Shown here: positions 17,627 to 24,759 of the stretch, piece by piece
How the letters are laid out: each line of letters starts with the position of its first letter
How positions within the stretch are numbered: position 1 is the stretch's first letter
Source of the DNA: Terriglobia bacterium
Lineage (GTDB): Bacteria; Acidobacteriota; Terriglobia; Bryobacterales; Bryobacteraceae
DNA length: 32,343 nt
Reading direction: 5' to 3'
NCBI GenBank assembly: GCA_020073365.1
Contig: JAIQFL010000104.1
Location: forward strand, 1 to 32,343
Program-made: the position numbers and the translations under genes
The notes under the pieces: model-generated
Database searches by the model: none
What the model saw: the letters and a program-made list of their open reading frames with translations, nothing else
Told to the model about the DNA's origin: nothing

Positions 17627-20422
17627 ATGTTCCGGATCGTCACCCTATTGGTCGCCTCCCCCGGGGACGTCGCCATTGAGAGGAATCACCTCGCCGACGT
17701 CGCCGCAGCCCTCAACCGCAACACGGCCGCGGAACGCGATGTGCAATTCAAAGTGCTCGGCTGGAAGACCGACGTCCGTCCCCGTGTCCACGAGCAAGGC
17801 CCGCAAGGGCCCATTGACGAAGACCTGCCGATCGAGCAATGCGACATCGTAGTCGGCATCCTCTGGAAGCGCTTCGGCACACCCATACCGGAGATGGGTG
17901 GCGAGACCGGCACCGAACACGAGATCCGCGCCGCCATTGCGGCCTCGCGCAAATCGGGCAAACCGGAAGTCGTGATCTGTTTCAACGACGCCCCCTACCG
18001 CCTCAAGGACGTGGCTGAGTCGAAGCAAGCCACCCGGGTTTTGGAGTTCCGCGAGGAGATCCGCGGCCTGGAACTCGCCTACGAAGGCGCGGACGATTTT
18101 CGCGACAAGATTCGCGACTACCTCGAGAAATACCTGATTGCCCGCCATCCCGTCACGCCGCCCGGTAAAGTGACGGCCGCCATCGCCGGCGACCCCACCC
18201 GCTACGTCCAAGCCCTGCGCGAAGAGACTTCCCACTTCGACGTGCAAGGACTCAAATTCGGCGACAATCGCGCCTACCGATTCTCGATCGAAGAGTTCTA
18301 CATCCCACTCACCACCTCGTCGGGCGCCGGCGCGGACGCGGCCAGGCAGGGCGACATGCGTGCCGGGCCGATCCCGCTGCAGGAGGCCATGCGGGCGCAT
18401 CGCAAACTCCTGGTGGTGGGGGACCCCGGCTCCGGCAAAAGCACATTCCTGAAGCGCGTGGCGTTTCAGTTGTGCAAGGAATGGGTGGAAGGCGCGCCGC
18501 TCCCTGTCCGCATCGAGGCGGCGGTGCTCTCTGCCTACATCGCGCAGCAGCACCCGAAGACGGGGCCCGCGGATGCCTCGTCACCGGACTGGATTCCCGT
18601 CTTCCTCGGAGCTCAGTGCGACGAAAAGAATCGCGGGCTGGGAGCGGACTACTTCCGCGCCAGGCTTAGGTCCGGCGGCTGCCACGTGCTGATCGACGGG
18701 CTGGACGAAACGCCGGACGAGCACTCGCGCGGGCGGCTGGCGAAACTGATTCGCGAAGCAGCGGCAGCGTTCAATGGGTGCCGGTTCGTGGTGACGTCGC
18801 GGCCGGAAGGGAAGGTCCCGATCCCGGACTTTGAAGAGGCGTTGATTGGGGATCTGGAGCCGCAGGCGATCCGCGCGTTCCTGGCGAAGGTGGCGAAGCA
18901 GTTGTACCAGGACGATGAGACGAGAGAGCGGGGGTTCCGGGAAGAGTTGGAGGCTGCGGTGAACGGGCGGCGCGAGATCCGGAAGATGACGCGGAATCCG
19001 GTGATGCTGACGGCGCTGGCGGTGTTGCAGCACAACCACGTGAAACTGCCGGAGAAGCGCGTGGATCTGTACGGGTCGATCCTGGAGTGGTTGTCGAAAC
19101 AGCGTGCGAAGCCGGGGCGGATGCCCGCGGGCGATTGTCTGCTGAGGTTGCGGGAGTTGGCGCTGGAGATGCAAAACCACGAAGAGGGCCGCAAGAAGCA
19201 AGTGCCGCTGGCGTGGGCTGGAGAGAAACTGGCGAGGCGGTTCGTGAACCGCGAGTCGGCGGAGCGATTCCTACGTGCGGAGCAGAACGATAGCGGGATC
19301 GTGGTGAGTCGCGGACCGGACATCGCCTACTGGCACCTGACGTTTCAGGAGTACCTGGCGGCGCTCGAAATCGCGGGCTGGGAAGACACGGCACAGCATG
19401 AACTGTTGCTGGGTGGGGAACCGAGGATCTACCAGCCGGAGTGGCGGGAGACGTCGCTGCTGTATGGCGGCCTGTTGCACAACATGGGTCCGCGCAAGGT
19501 GGACGCGCTGCTGCGAAAGGTGTTGGACGGGATGGGCAAGCAGCCTAGTTTGGCGAATCGCGCAAAGTGCGTAGGGTTGATTGGAGCGCTGCTGCCGGAC
19601 CTGGTGGGATACACGGTATCGGACGAGCGCTACGGCGAATCGTTGCGGCTGGTGATGGATATCTTCGACGCGGCGAAGTCGAAGTCCGTGCCGTTCCAGG
19701 ATCGGTTGGCAGCGGCGGAGGCGTTGGGGCAGGCGGGCGACCCACGGCTGGTGAAACACGAGTGGGTGACGATCCGGGCGGCCCGGAACTACTGGATCGG
19801 GGCGCAGAGCAAGGATCCGAAGGGCCGGAACTACGACAAAGAGGCCTATGATGATGATGAGCCGCTCCGCGAAATGAACCTGTTGCCGTTCCGGATCGGG
19901 AAGTACCCCGTAACGGTGGCGCAGTATCTGACGTTTGTGGAGGAAGGGACCGCGCCGAACCGCGAACCGGAGAACTGGGACGAGCAGCAGGAGCATCCGA
20001 ATTGGCCCGTGGTGAACGTGACGTGGCATCAGGCCACGGCATATTGCGAGTGGGCGGGCGGAAGGCTGCCCACCGAGGAGGAATGGGAACGCGCGGCCCG
20101 TGGCCCGAAATGCACAAAGTATCCGTGGGGGAAGGCGGACATCGATCCTTCACGCGCAAATTATGACGACAGCAAGATCGGACACCCGACGCCAGTAGGA
20201 TTGTATCCATCGGGCGCGAGCGCGGAGGGGGCCTGCGACATGGTCGGGAATGTGCTGGAGTGGACATCTTCAGAGTGGTCCGAGGGCAGTGGGACGTACG
20301 TGTGGCGGGGCGGTTGCTTCTACAACAATCGGTGGAACGCGCGTTCGTCGTATCGCAGCAGCTACCTACCGGACGTACTGTACGCTATCCTGGGGTTCCG
20401 GCTGGCCGGGGGAATCACTTGA
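17627..20422 (+). CDS. DGR target protein: DUF4062/TIR-like, NACHT NTPase, FGE-fold variable domain
   Basis: A 931-residue STAND-type protein. Residues 1-165 form a DUF4062/TIR-like region (LLVASPGDVAIERNHL, CDIVVGILWKRFG). A NACHT NTPase follows, with Walker A GDPGSGKST at about 265-273 and Walker B LIDGLDE at about 355-361, then helical parts with WHLTFQEYLAALE. From about 713 to the end is a formylglycine-generating-enzyme (C-type-lectin-like) domain: FRIGKYPVTVAQY, GGRLPTEEEWERAARG, GNVLEWTSSEW and WRGGCF. The last 40 residues are encoded by the DGR variable repeat, so the ligand face can be rewritten. It probably senses a ligand through the variable domain and signals through the NTPase to the N-terminal effector; defence or cell-cell recognition is inferred. 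There is no Shine-Dalgarno site. Synonymous codons shift from C-ending to G-ending near 18650. Confidence 0.92.
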   Translation: MFRIVTLLVASPGDVAIERNHLADVAAALNRNTAAERDVQFKVLGWKTDVRPRVHEQGPQGPIDEDLPIEQCDIVVGILWKRFGTPIPEMGGETGTEHEIRAAIAASRKSGKPEVVICFNDAPYRLKDVAESKQATRVLEFREEIRGLELAYEGADDFRDKIRDYLEKYLIARHPVTPPGKVTAAIAGDPTRYVQALREETSHFDVQGLKFGDNRAYRFSIEEFYIPLTTSSGAGADAARQGDMRAGPIPLQEAMRAHRKLLVVGDPGSGKSTFLKRVAFQLCKEWVEGAPLPVRIEAAVLSAYIAQQHPKTGPADASSPDWIPVFLGAQCDEKNRGLGADYFRARLRSGGCHVLIDGLDETPDEHSRGRLAKLIREAAAAFNGCRFVVTSRPEGKVPIPDFEEALIGDLEPQAIRAFLAKVAKQLYQDDETRERGFREELEAAVNGRREIRKMTRNPVMLTALAVLQHNHVKLPEKRVDLYGSILEWLSKQRAKPGRMPAGDCLLRLRELALEMQNHEEGRKKQVPLAWAGEKLARRFVNRESAERFLRAEQNDSGIVVSRGPDIAYWHLTFQEYLAALEIAGWEDTAQHELLLGGEPRIYQPEWRETSLLYGGLLHNMGPRKVDALLRKVLDGMGKQPSLANRAKCVGLIGALLPDLVGYTVSDERYGESLRLVMDIFDAAKSKSVPFQDRLAAAEALGQAGDPRLVKHEWVTIRAARNYWIGAQSKDPKGRNYDKEAYDDDEPLREMNLLPFRIGKYPVTVAQYLTFVEEGTAPNREPENWDEQQEHPNWPVVNVTWHQATAYCEWAGGRLPTEEEWERAARGPKCTKYPWGKADIDPSRANYDDSKIGHPTPVGLYPSGASAEGACDMVGNVLEWTSSEWSEGSGTYVWRGGCFYNNRWNARSSYRSSYLPDVLYAILGFRLAGGIT
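20298..20413 (+). repeat. DGR variable repeat (VR)
   Basis: This 116-bp segment at the 3' end of the target gene encodes residues 892-929. It aligns without gaps to the template repeat 262 bp downstream. It differs at 12 sites, every one an adenine in the template. Eleven codons are changed, ten of them altering the residue (for example Asn to Tyr at 899, 913 and 919, Asn to Ser at 911 and 912, Arg to Trp at 903). The 3' 26 bp (from ATCCTGGGGTTCC on) are identical and act as the likely initiation-of-mutagenic-homing site. Confidence 0.97.
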
Positions 20423-20472
20423 TTTTTTTCCCTTTTCCCTTTCACGGCTTACCGAAAGCCACGCGGGGGAGT

Positions 20473-20505
20473 GCGAGGGGGCAAGCCCCCTCGCGGGATT
20501 TTTTT
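20473..20505 (+). terminator. Strong hairpin with T-run after the DGR target
   Basis: GCGAGGGGGC (20473-20482) pairs with GCCCCCTCGC (20485-20494), followed after four bases by seven Ts (20499-20505). It should end the target transcript before the template repeat. A hairpin just downstream of the VR is also known to aid retrohoming in the Bordetella phage DGR, so a second role is possible. Confidence 0.75.
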
Positions 20506-20529
20506 GGGCGGATCCGTCCGCTGAGCAAG

Positions 20530-20538
20530 TGGTACACT
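20530..20538 (+). promoter_or_regulatory. Candidate extended -10 promoter for template RNA
   Basis: TGGTACACT (20530-20538) fits the extended -10 pattern TGN-TANNNT. It lies after the target's terminator and 21 bp before the template repeat, so a transcript would begin near 20545. No -35 is evident, as is common with extended -10 promoters. The location is right, but the activity is inferred. Confidence 0.4.
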
Positions 20539-20544
20539 GTAAGC

Positions 20545-20779
20545 CGGAACGCGGTCATCACGTGTGGCGGGGCGGTTGCTTCAACAACAATCGAAGGAAC
20601 GCGCGTTCGTCGTATCGCAACAACAACCAACCGGACGAACAGAACGAAATCCTGGGGTTCCGGCTGGCCGGGGGATGTGGAACAGGCGTAACCGCCTGGT
20701 GTCAGAGTCCCGCCGAGGAATCGGCGGGAGCGTGCTTTTCCACTTCCGGGCCGCGGTCCCGGCGCGGGCAGTCCGCGCC
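20545..20779 (+). ncRNA. Probable DGR template RNA
   Basis: This is the stretch expected to be transcribed as template RNA: the repeat at 20560-20675 plus a structured 3' spacer. The spacer has three perfect hairpins: CAGGCG/CGCCTG (20683-20698, TAAC loop), CCCGCCGA/TCGGCGGG (20709-20728, GGAA loop of the GNRA type) and GGCGCGG/CCGCGCC (20761-20779). In known DGRs the RNA downstream of the repeat is structured and needed for priming by RT-Avd. The ends given are estimates. Confidence 0.5.
20560..20675 (+). repeat. DGR template repeat (TR)
   Basis: A non-coding 116-bp copy of the 3' end of the target gene. It carries 30 adenines, many in AAC or AAT triplets at the variable codons, the usual design that avoids stop codons after adenine mutagenesis. 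Twelve adenines are replaced in the VR and no other base differs. The TR has the same orientation as the VR, on the plus strand, while the RT gene is on the minus strand. Confidence 0.96.
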
Positions 20780-20826
20780 AAACAAAAACAGGCCCTGGTC
20801 TTGGGCTCCGGCTCGCGGCCAGGGCC
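20780..20826 (-). terminator. Rho-independent terminator of the avd-RT operon
   Basis: On the minus strand, GGCCCTGG and CCAGGGCC (complement of 20819-20826 and 20791-20798) pair with a 20-nt loop. They are followed by a T-rich tail (complement of AAACAAAAACA at 20780-20790). It lies 28 bp beyond the RT stop codon, facing the template repeat. Confidence 0.7.
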
Positions 20827-20853
20827 GCGCTATTTGGGGCGGCGGGCATTGCC

Positions 20854-21921
20854 TTATACGCCTCTGCGAGGCTGAGCGGGAAGAAACGGAAATGCGTCGA
20901 AGATCTGTTCGCGCAGCCGCCAGGTATCGCCGTGCATGGCATGCCCGATCCACGCCTGCACCGATTGATTCACCGTTTCTTTGTCGATGAGCCCCGCATG
21001 GTAGTCCGCGTGAAGCCGGCGGAGCCGCCGCCGGAAACGGACCACGTTCGGCCTCACCAGCCGCGCGTGCGTGGGTAGCAGCCGAAAGCCGAGGACCGAG
21101 AAACCGTCGCGACACCGGTGAACACGGCTCTTACCCGGATGCAACGTAAGACGAAAGCGGTCGAGGAACTCGCGAATCTGGCGATGCATTTCGTGGAGCT
21201 GCTCCTGGCTGTCGGAAAACAGCAGGAAGTCATCCACGTAGCGTGCGTAGGCACCGGGGCGGAGATTGCGGACAATCAAGTGGTCCATGGGATTCAGATA
21301 GACGTTGGCGAAGAACTGCGACGTCTGGTTGCCGAGCGGCAGCCCGCGCCGGCGCTCGTGCGGAGTGAAGAGGGTATCGCCGGGGAAGTAGTGGAGCACT
21401 TCCTCCTGGGGGTTGGAACTCGCGATGATGAGCTCGATGAGACGGAGCGTATCGGGACAGTGGATAACCGAGGCCAGCAGGTCTTCCAGAATTTGATGGT
21501 CAATGGACGGAAAATATTTTTGGACATCCAGTTTCAAAACGCACGAGTACCGCGCGCAAGCGCGCCGGGCGTGGGCGAGAGCTTTGTGAGTCCCGAAGCC
21601 CGCGCGGCAGGCGAACGAGTAGGGAATAAAGCGGCGCTCGAAGACCGGCTCCACGATATTCGTGAGAGCGTGGTGCACCACGCGGTCCCGGAAAGGCGCG
21701 GCGGAGATCAGGCGCGGCTTTGGGTCGACGATGCGGAAGGTGTGGTAGGGGCCCGGGCGGTAGGAACCGTCGATGAGTTGGCGCTCGAGGCGGTACAGTT
21801 CCGGTTCGAGATTGGCTCTGAAAGCGGCGACATCGGGCCGCGACTTCTTGCTTTGGGCGGCACGGCCGGCGGCGTCGAAAAGGTTTCGACGAGATGTCAG
21901 TTCGGTCCACAGCGGGCTCAT
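20854..21921 (-). CDS. DGR reverse transcriptase
   Basis: A 355-residue group-II-intron-like reverse transcriptase, which copies the template RNA into cDNA with errors at adenines. Motifs in order are FRIVDPKPRLISAAPFRDRVVHHAL (domains 1-2, about 65-95), LKLDVQKYFPSIDH (domain 3, first catalytic Asp near 132), GLPLGNQTSQFFANVYLNPMDH (domain 4, about 190-210, with the SQ pair found in DGR enzymes), YVDD (228-231, catalytic) and the thumb with LHPGKSRVH and VLGFRLLP. It has no maturase or endonuclease domain. The start at 21921 overlaps the avd stop as ATGA with GGAGG nine bases upstream, indicating translational coupling; an in-frame ATG at 21936 is less likely. It is encoded opposite to the target and template. 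Confidence 0.96.
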   Translation of the reverse strand: MSPLWTELTSRRNLFDAAGRAAQSKKSRPDVAAFRANLEPELYRLERQLIDGSYRPGPYHTFRIVDPKPRLISAAPFRDRVVHHALTNIVEPVFERRFIPYSFACRAGFGTHKALAHARRACARYSCVLKLDVQKYFPSIDHQILEDLLASVIHCPDTLRLIELIIASSNPQEEVLHYFPGDTLFTPHERRRGLPLGNQTSQFFANVYLNPMDHLIVRNLRPGAYARYVDDFLLFSDSQEQLHEMHRQIREFLDRFRLTLHPGKSRVHRCRDGFSVLGFRLLPTHARLVRPNVVRFRRRLRRLHADYHAGLIDKETVNQSVQAWIGHAMHGDTWRLREQIFDAFPFLPAQPRRGV

Positions 21922-22259
21922 TGCGACTTCCTCCATCCGCCGATCATGCGGCCAATTTCGTCGAGGAGACCGGTAGCGTAGGTGTAGGAGTCAAATGAAA
22001 CGAGTTGGGTGTCTTTCGCCAGGCGAAGAAGAATGCGAAGGGAATTGACGCGATCGCTGGCGGTTTCCAGGGCCCGCGACTTGTCGCGGCTGAAGGTGGC
22101 TTGCGTAAGGGCCGTGACGAGATCGAGGGATTGGGAATAAATGCGGTCGCCGAGAATGAAACGGTGAGCGCGCGGCATAGCAGCGGTCTTCGCGATCAGC
22201 CATAGGGCGAGCGCGTAGGCTTTGTCGAGAGCGACTGGTGCGGTTGGTGGTGAAGGCAT
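21918..22259 (-). CDS. avd: DGR accessory variability determinant (Avd)
   Basis: A 113-residue, all-helical basic protein of the Avd/four-helix-bundle (S23-like) family. Avd forms a pentameric barrel that binds the template RNA and RT and is needed for retrohoming. Family-like segments are LDKAYALALWLIAKTAAMPRAHRFILGDRI (helices 1-2) and NSLRILLRLAKDTQLVSFDSYTYATGLLDEIGRMIGGW (helices 3-4). The start is taken as ATG 22259, which gives the usual length; an in-frame GTG at 22304 is possible, and no strong ribosome site is seen for either. It comes directly before the RT gene with an ATGA overlap. The 215 bp upstream contain a tandem CCAGCTAT repeat (22389-22404) but no clear promoter. Confidence 0.88.
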   Translation of the reverse strand: MPSPPTAPVALDKAYALALWLIAKTAAMPRAHRFILGDRIYSQSLDLVTALTQATFSRDKSRALETASDRVNSLRILLRLAKDTQLVSFDSYTYATGLLDEIGRMIGGWRKSQ

Positions 22260-22474
22260 AGATAAGTGTGACCGATGCCCGGCCGCTGTGCCGTGACGAC
22301 CCACTCTGAAGTTGGCCGGGAGTATGGGTTTGGGAGGTGACGCTTTGAAACGGGCTGAGGTGATTTCTGGTGATAACAGCCCATCGCACCAGCTATCCAG
22401 CTATTCAGGTTCTCCCGCCGACGGGCTTATTTAGCGCCTAAGACGCCGAGGTGCGGGAATGCCAGGGACTGCCT

Positions 22475-24328
22475 TCAACAGCACCCCATCCGGATTTCAC
22501 CGCTCGCCGCCACCGGCGGCCCGAAGGCCTCGGGCGGCGCGGGTGCGCCGTTCCACACGGCCAGCCAGCGCCGGAATGCGCTGCACACAACCAGAATCAC
22601 GCCGGCGATAAAGATGGCCATCAGCGCCGAATCGAGGTAGCCGGTGAATTCCTGTCCCGGCTGCGCGGTGAGCGGCCAGAAGATGCCCCGAATGGACAAC
22701 ACTCCCGCCGTGACCGTGGTGATGCCGACGAAGCACATGGGAATCGCCGTGATCCAGGCATATCTGGCTTTACCCATGTTGATCAGGAAGGTCGTGCACA
22801 CGGACAGAGCGATGGTCGCCAGTAACTGGTTGCCGGTGCCGAACAGGGGCCAAATGGTAGAGATAGTCCCGGTATAAATCAGGTAGCCCCAGCCCAGTAC
22901 GACGAACAGCGTCGTAATCAGATTGCCCGGGAGCCAGGCCGTGTTACTGAAGTTCTTGTTTACCTTGCCGAGGAGTTCCTGCAACACGTACCGGGCAACG
23001 CGGGTTCCCGCGTCAACCGTGGTAAGGATGAAGAGAGCCTCGAACATAATCGCGTAGTGATACCAATACGCCACCAGGCGATCCAGCCTGGGCAACGCCC
23101 TGAAGATTTGCGCCATGCCGACGGCGAGTGAGACCGCGCCTCCCGTGCGTCCGGCCAGTTTCTCGCCCACTTCCCTCGAAAGCGTATCGAGATTCACGGT
23201 ATGTAAGCCGAGCCGGCTGAATACCTCGGGCGTGCTGTTGATGGCAAAATAGTCGCCCGGGTGCATGGAGGTAGCGGCGATCAGGGCCAGGACACCCACC
23301 AGTGACTCGGCAGCCATGGCGCCATAGCCGATGAACCGGACATCGGTCTCTTTGTCGATCATCTTCGGCGTCGTCCCGGAAGCCACCAGCGAATGGAACC
23401 CGGAGATCGCGCCGCAGGCAATCGTTACGAAAAGGAACGGGAAGAGCTTCCCCTTGATGATGGGCCCACCGCCGTGGACGAACTGGGTGAAGGCCGGAAA
23501 TTGGATGTCGGGGCGGACGATCAGGATCCCGATAATCAGTACCGCGATCGTGCCGAGTTTGACGTAAGTAGACAGGTAGTCGCGCGGCGCCAGCAGCAGC
23601 CATACCGGCAGCACGGACGCGACGAAACCATAAATCGCCATGAGAAAACAGATCTGGTGGGGCGAGAAGGTGAGGACGTGTGCAGCGCCGGTCTCGGAGA
23701 ACCAGTGTCCCCCGATGACCGCCGCGATCAGGAAGACCACACCGAATGCGCTCGGACCCGCGACCGTGACCTTTCCAGCGTGGCTCCTGAACATCCACAG
23801 ACCCATGATGAGGGCAATGGGTATGGTGCTTCCGATGGTGAACACTCCCCACGGACTGCCGGCCAAAGCGTTCACTACGACGATACCCAGGCCGGCCAAC
23901 GTCACGAGCAGGATAAACAGCACGGCTATCATCGCCACCAGACCGGCAAAAGGGCCGATCTCCGTGCGGGCGACATCGGACAGCGAACGGCCTTTGTGCC
24001 GGACCGACGCGGTGAGCACAATGCAATCCTGAACGCATCCGGCGAGCACGGCCCCGATCACCAGCCAAAGGAACCCCGGTGCGAAACCGAATTGAGCAGC
24101 GAGCGTCGGACCCACCAGCGGCCCGGCTCCCGCGATGGCTGCGAAGTGGTGACCGAAAAGCACCCAGCGCGGCGTCGGGATATAGTCGTGCCCATCCTCC
24201 AGGGTGTGAGCCGGCGTGGCGCGCCGGTCATCCAGAACGAGAGCCTTGGCAGCGATAAAAGCGCTGTAGTAGCGGTAGCCGAGGGCAAATACACAGAGCG
24301 CACCCAGCATGACGGGAAAAGTACTCAT
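22475..24328 (-). CDS. cstA: Carbon starvation protein A (CstA-type transporter)
   Basis: A 617-residue inner-membrane protein with about sixteen hydrophobic segments. CstA-family members take up peptides or pyruvate, with induction on carbon starvation in enterobacteria. Family segments are GHHFAAIAGAGPLVGPTLAAQFG, VQDCIVL, FHSLVASGTTPK, WPLFGTGNQLLA and GYGAMAAESLVG. The length is close to short CstA/BtsT members. AGGAG lies before the ATG. There is no neighbouring sensor-regulator pair. The tail ends in Cys-Cys, which is unusual. It is downstream of avd on the same strand in orientation, but its own start lies 2 kb away, so it is an independent unit. Confidence 0.95.
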   Translation of the reverse strand: MSTFPVMLGALCVFALGYRYYSAFIAAKALVLDDRRATPAHTLEDGHDYIPTPRWVLFGHHFAAIAGAGPLVGPTLAAQFGFAPGFLWLVIGAVLAGCVQDCIVLTASVRHKGRSLSDVARTEIGPFAGLVAMIAVLFILLVTLAGLGIVVVNALAGSPWGVFTIGSTIPIALIMGLWMFRSHAGKVTVAGPSAFGVVFLIAAVIGGHWFSETGAAHVLTFSPHQICFLMAIYGFVASVLPVWLLLAPRDYLSTYVKLGTIAVLIIGILIVRPDIQFPAFTQFVHGGGPIIKGKLFPFLFVTIACGAISGFHSLVASGTTPKMIDKETDVRFIGYGAMAAESLVGVLALIAATSMHPGDYFAINSTPEVFSRLGLHTVNLDTLSREVGEKLAGRTGGAVSLAVGMAQIFRALPRLDRLVAYWYHYAIMFEALFILTTVDAGTRVARYVLQELLGKVNKNFSNTAWLPGNLITTLFVVLGWGYLIYTGTISTIWPLFGTGNQLLATIALSVCTTFLINMGKARYAWITAIPMCFVGITTVTAGVLSIRGIFWPLTAQPGQEFTGYLDSALMAIFIAGVILVVCSAFRRWLAVWNGAPAPPEAFGPPVAASGEIRMGCC

Positions 24329-24611
24329 GGTCTCTCCTGGTATCGGTATACACGGTTTGGAGGCGCCTTGGGGAAACGGGTCGAATTCGTGAAACCCGTG
24401 GCAGGCTCACGCGAAGATCGTCCCCGGGGATCGCGCGGGGGCCTCGGCGGCGAGCGCTCAGTCGCGGAAGACGTCTCCCCGCGAGAAGTCGCTCAGCCTC
24501 AGAAGCTCGTTCAGACCGGCAAGCAAGTCGCGCAGCTTGGGGGGTAGGCGGTTTGCGCGGCCTGCCCGGCTGGATGGATGCGCGCCGGCACCGCTGGACA
24601 CGGTCGGCGCA

Positions 24612-24658
24612 TTCGACACTCGGTCACGGTCGGTGCCCCGTGGAGCTTCGACACTCGG
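24612..24658 (+). repeat. Direct repeat upstream of the methyltransferase gene
   Basis: TTCGACACTCGG occurs exactly at 24612-24623 and 24647-24658. A second pair, CGGTCGGCGC (24601-24610) and CGGTCGGTGC (24627-24636), is interleaved. They lie 46-92 bp before the candidate -10 of the downstream gene, as activator sites would. Otherwise the 431-bp gap 24329-24759 shows no gene. Confidence 0.4.
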
Positions 24659-24681
24659 CATATCCTGGACTCCAACCATAG

Positions 24682-24709
24682 TTTAAGACATTGCGGTCTG
24701 GAATACAAT
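24682..24709 (+). promoter_or_regulatory. Candidate promoter of the ferredoxin-methyltransferase gene
   Basis: TACAAT (24704-24709) is a good -10, with TTTAAG (24682-24687) 16 bp upstream as a weak -35. The leader would be about 44 nt. Confidence 0.4.
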
Positions 24710-24759
24710 CGGGCCGTGCGTTCGTCTGATACTCTGAAAGGCAAGAAGGCCACAGATTC

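Noticed and set aside
20560..20675. Template repeat read as a duplicated, decaying gene fragment.
   Set aside because: Decay would change all four bases; here every difference is at a TR adenine, and an RT and Avd gene lie next to it.
20250..20990. A 246-residue open frame spanning VR and TR.
   Set aside because: It runs in a frame other than the target's and is open only because the region is GC-rich; the family-like stretch in it is simply the translated template repeat, which is non-coding in DGRs.
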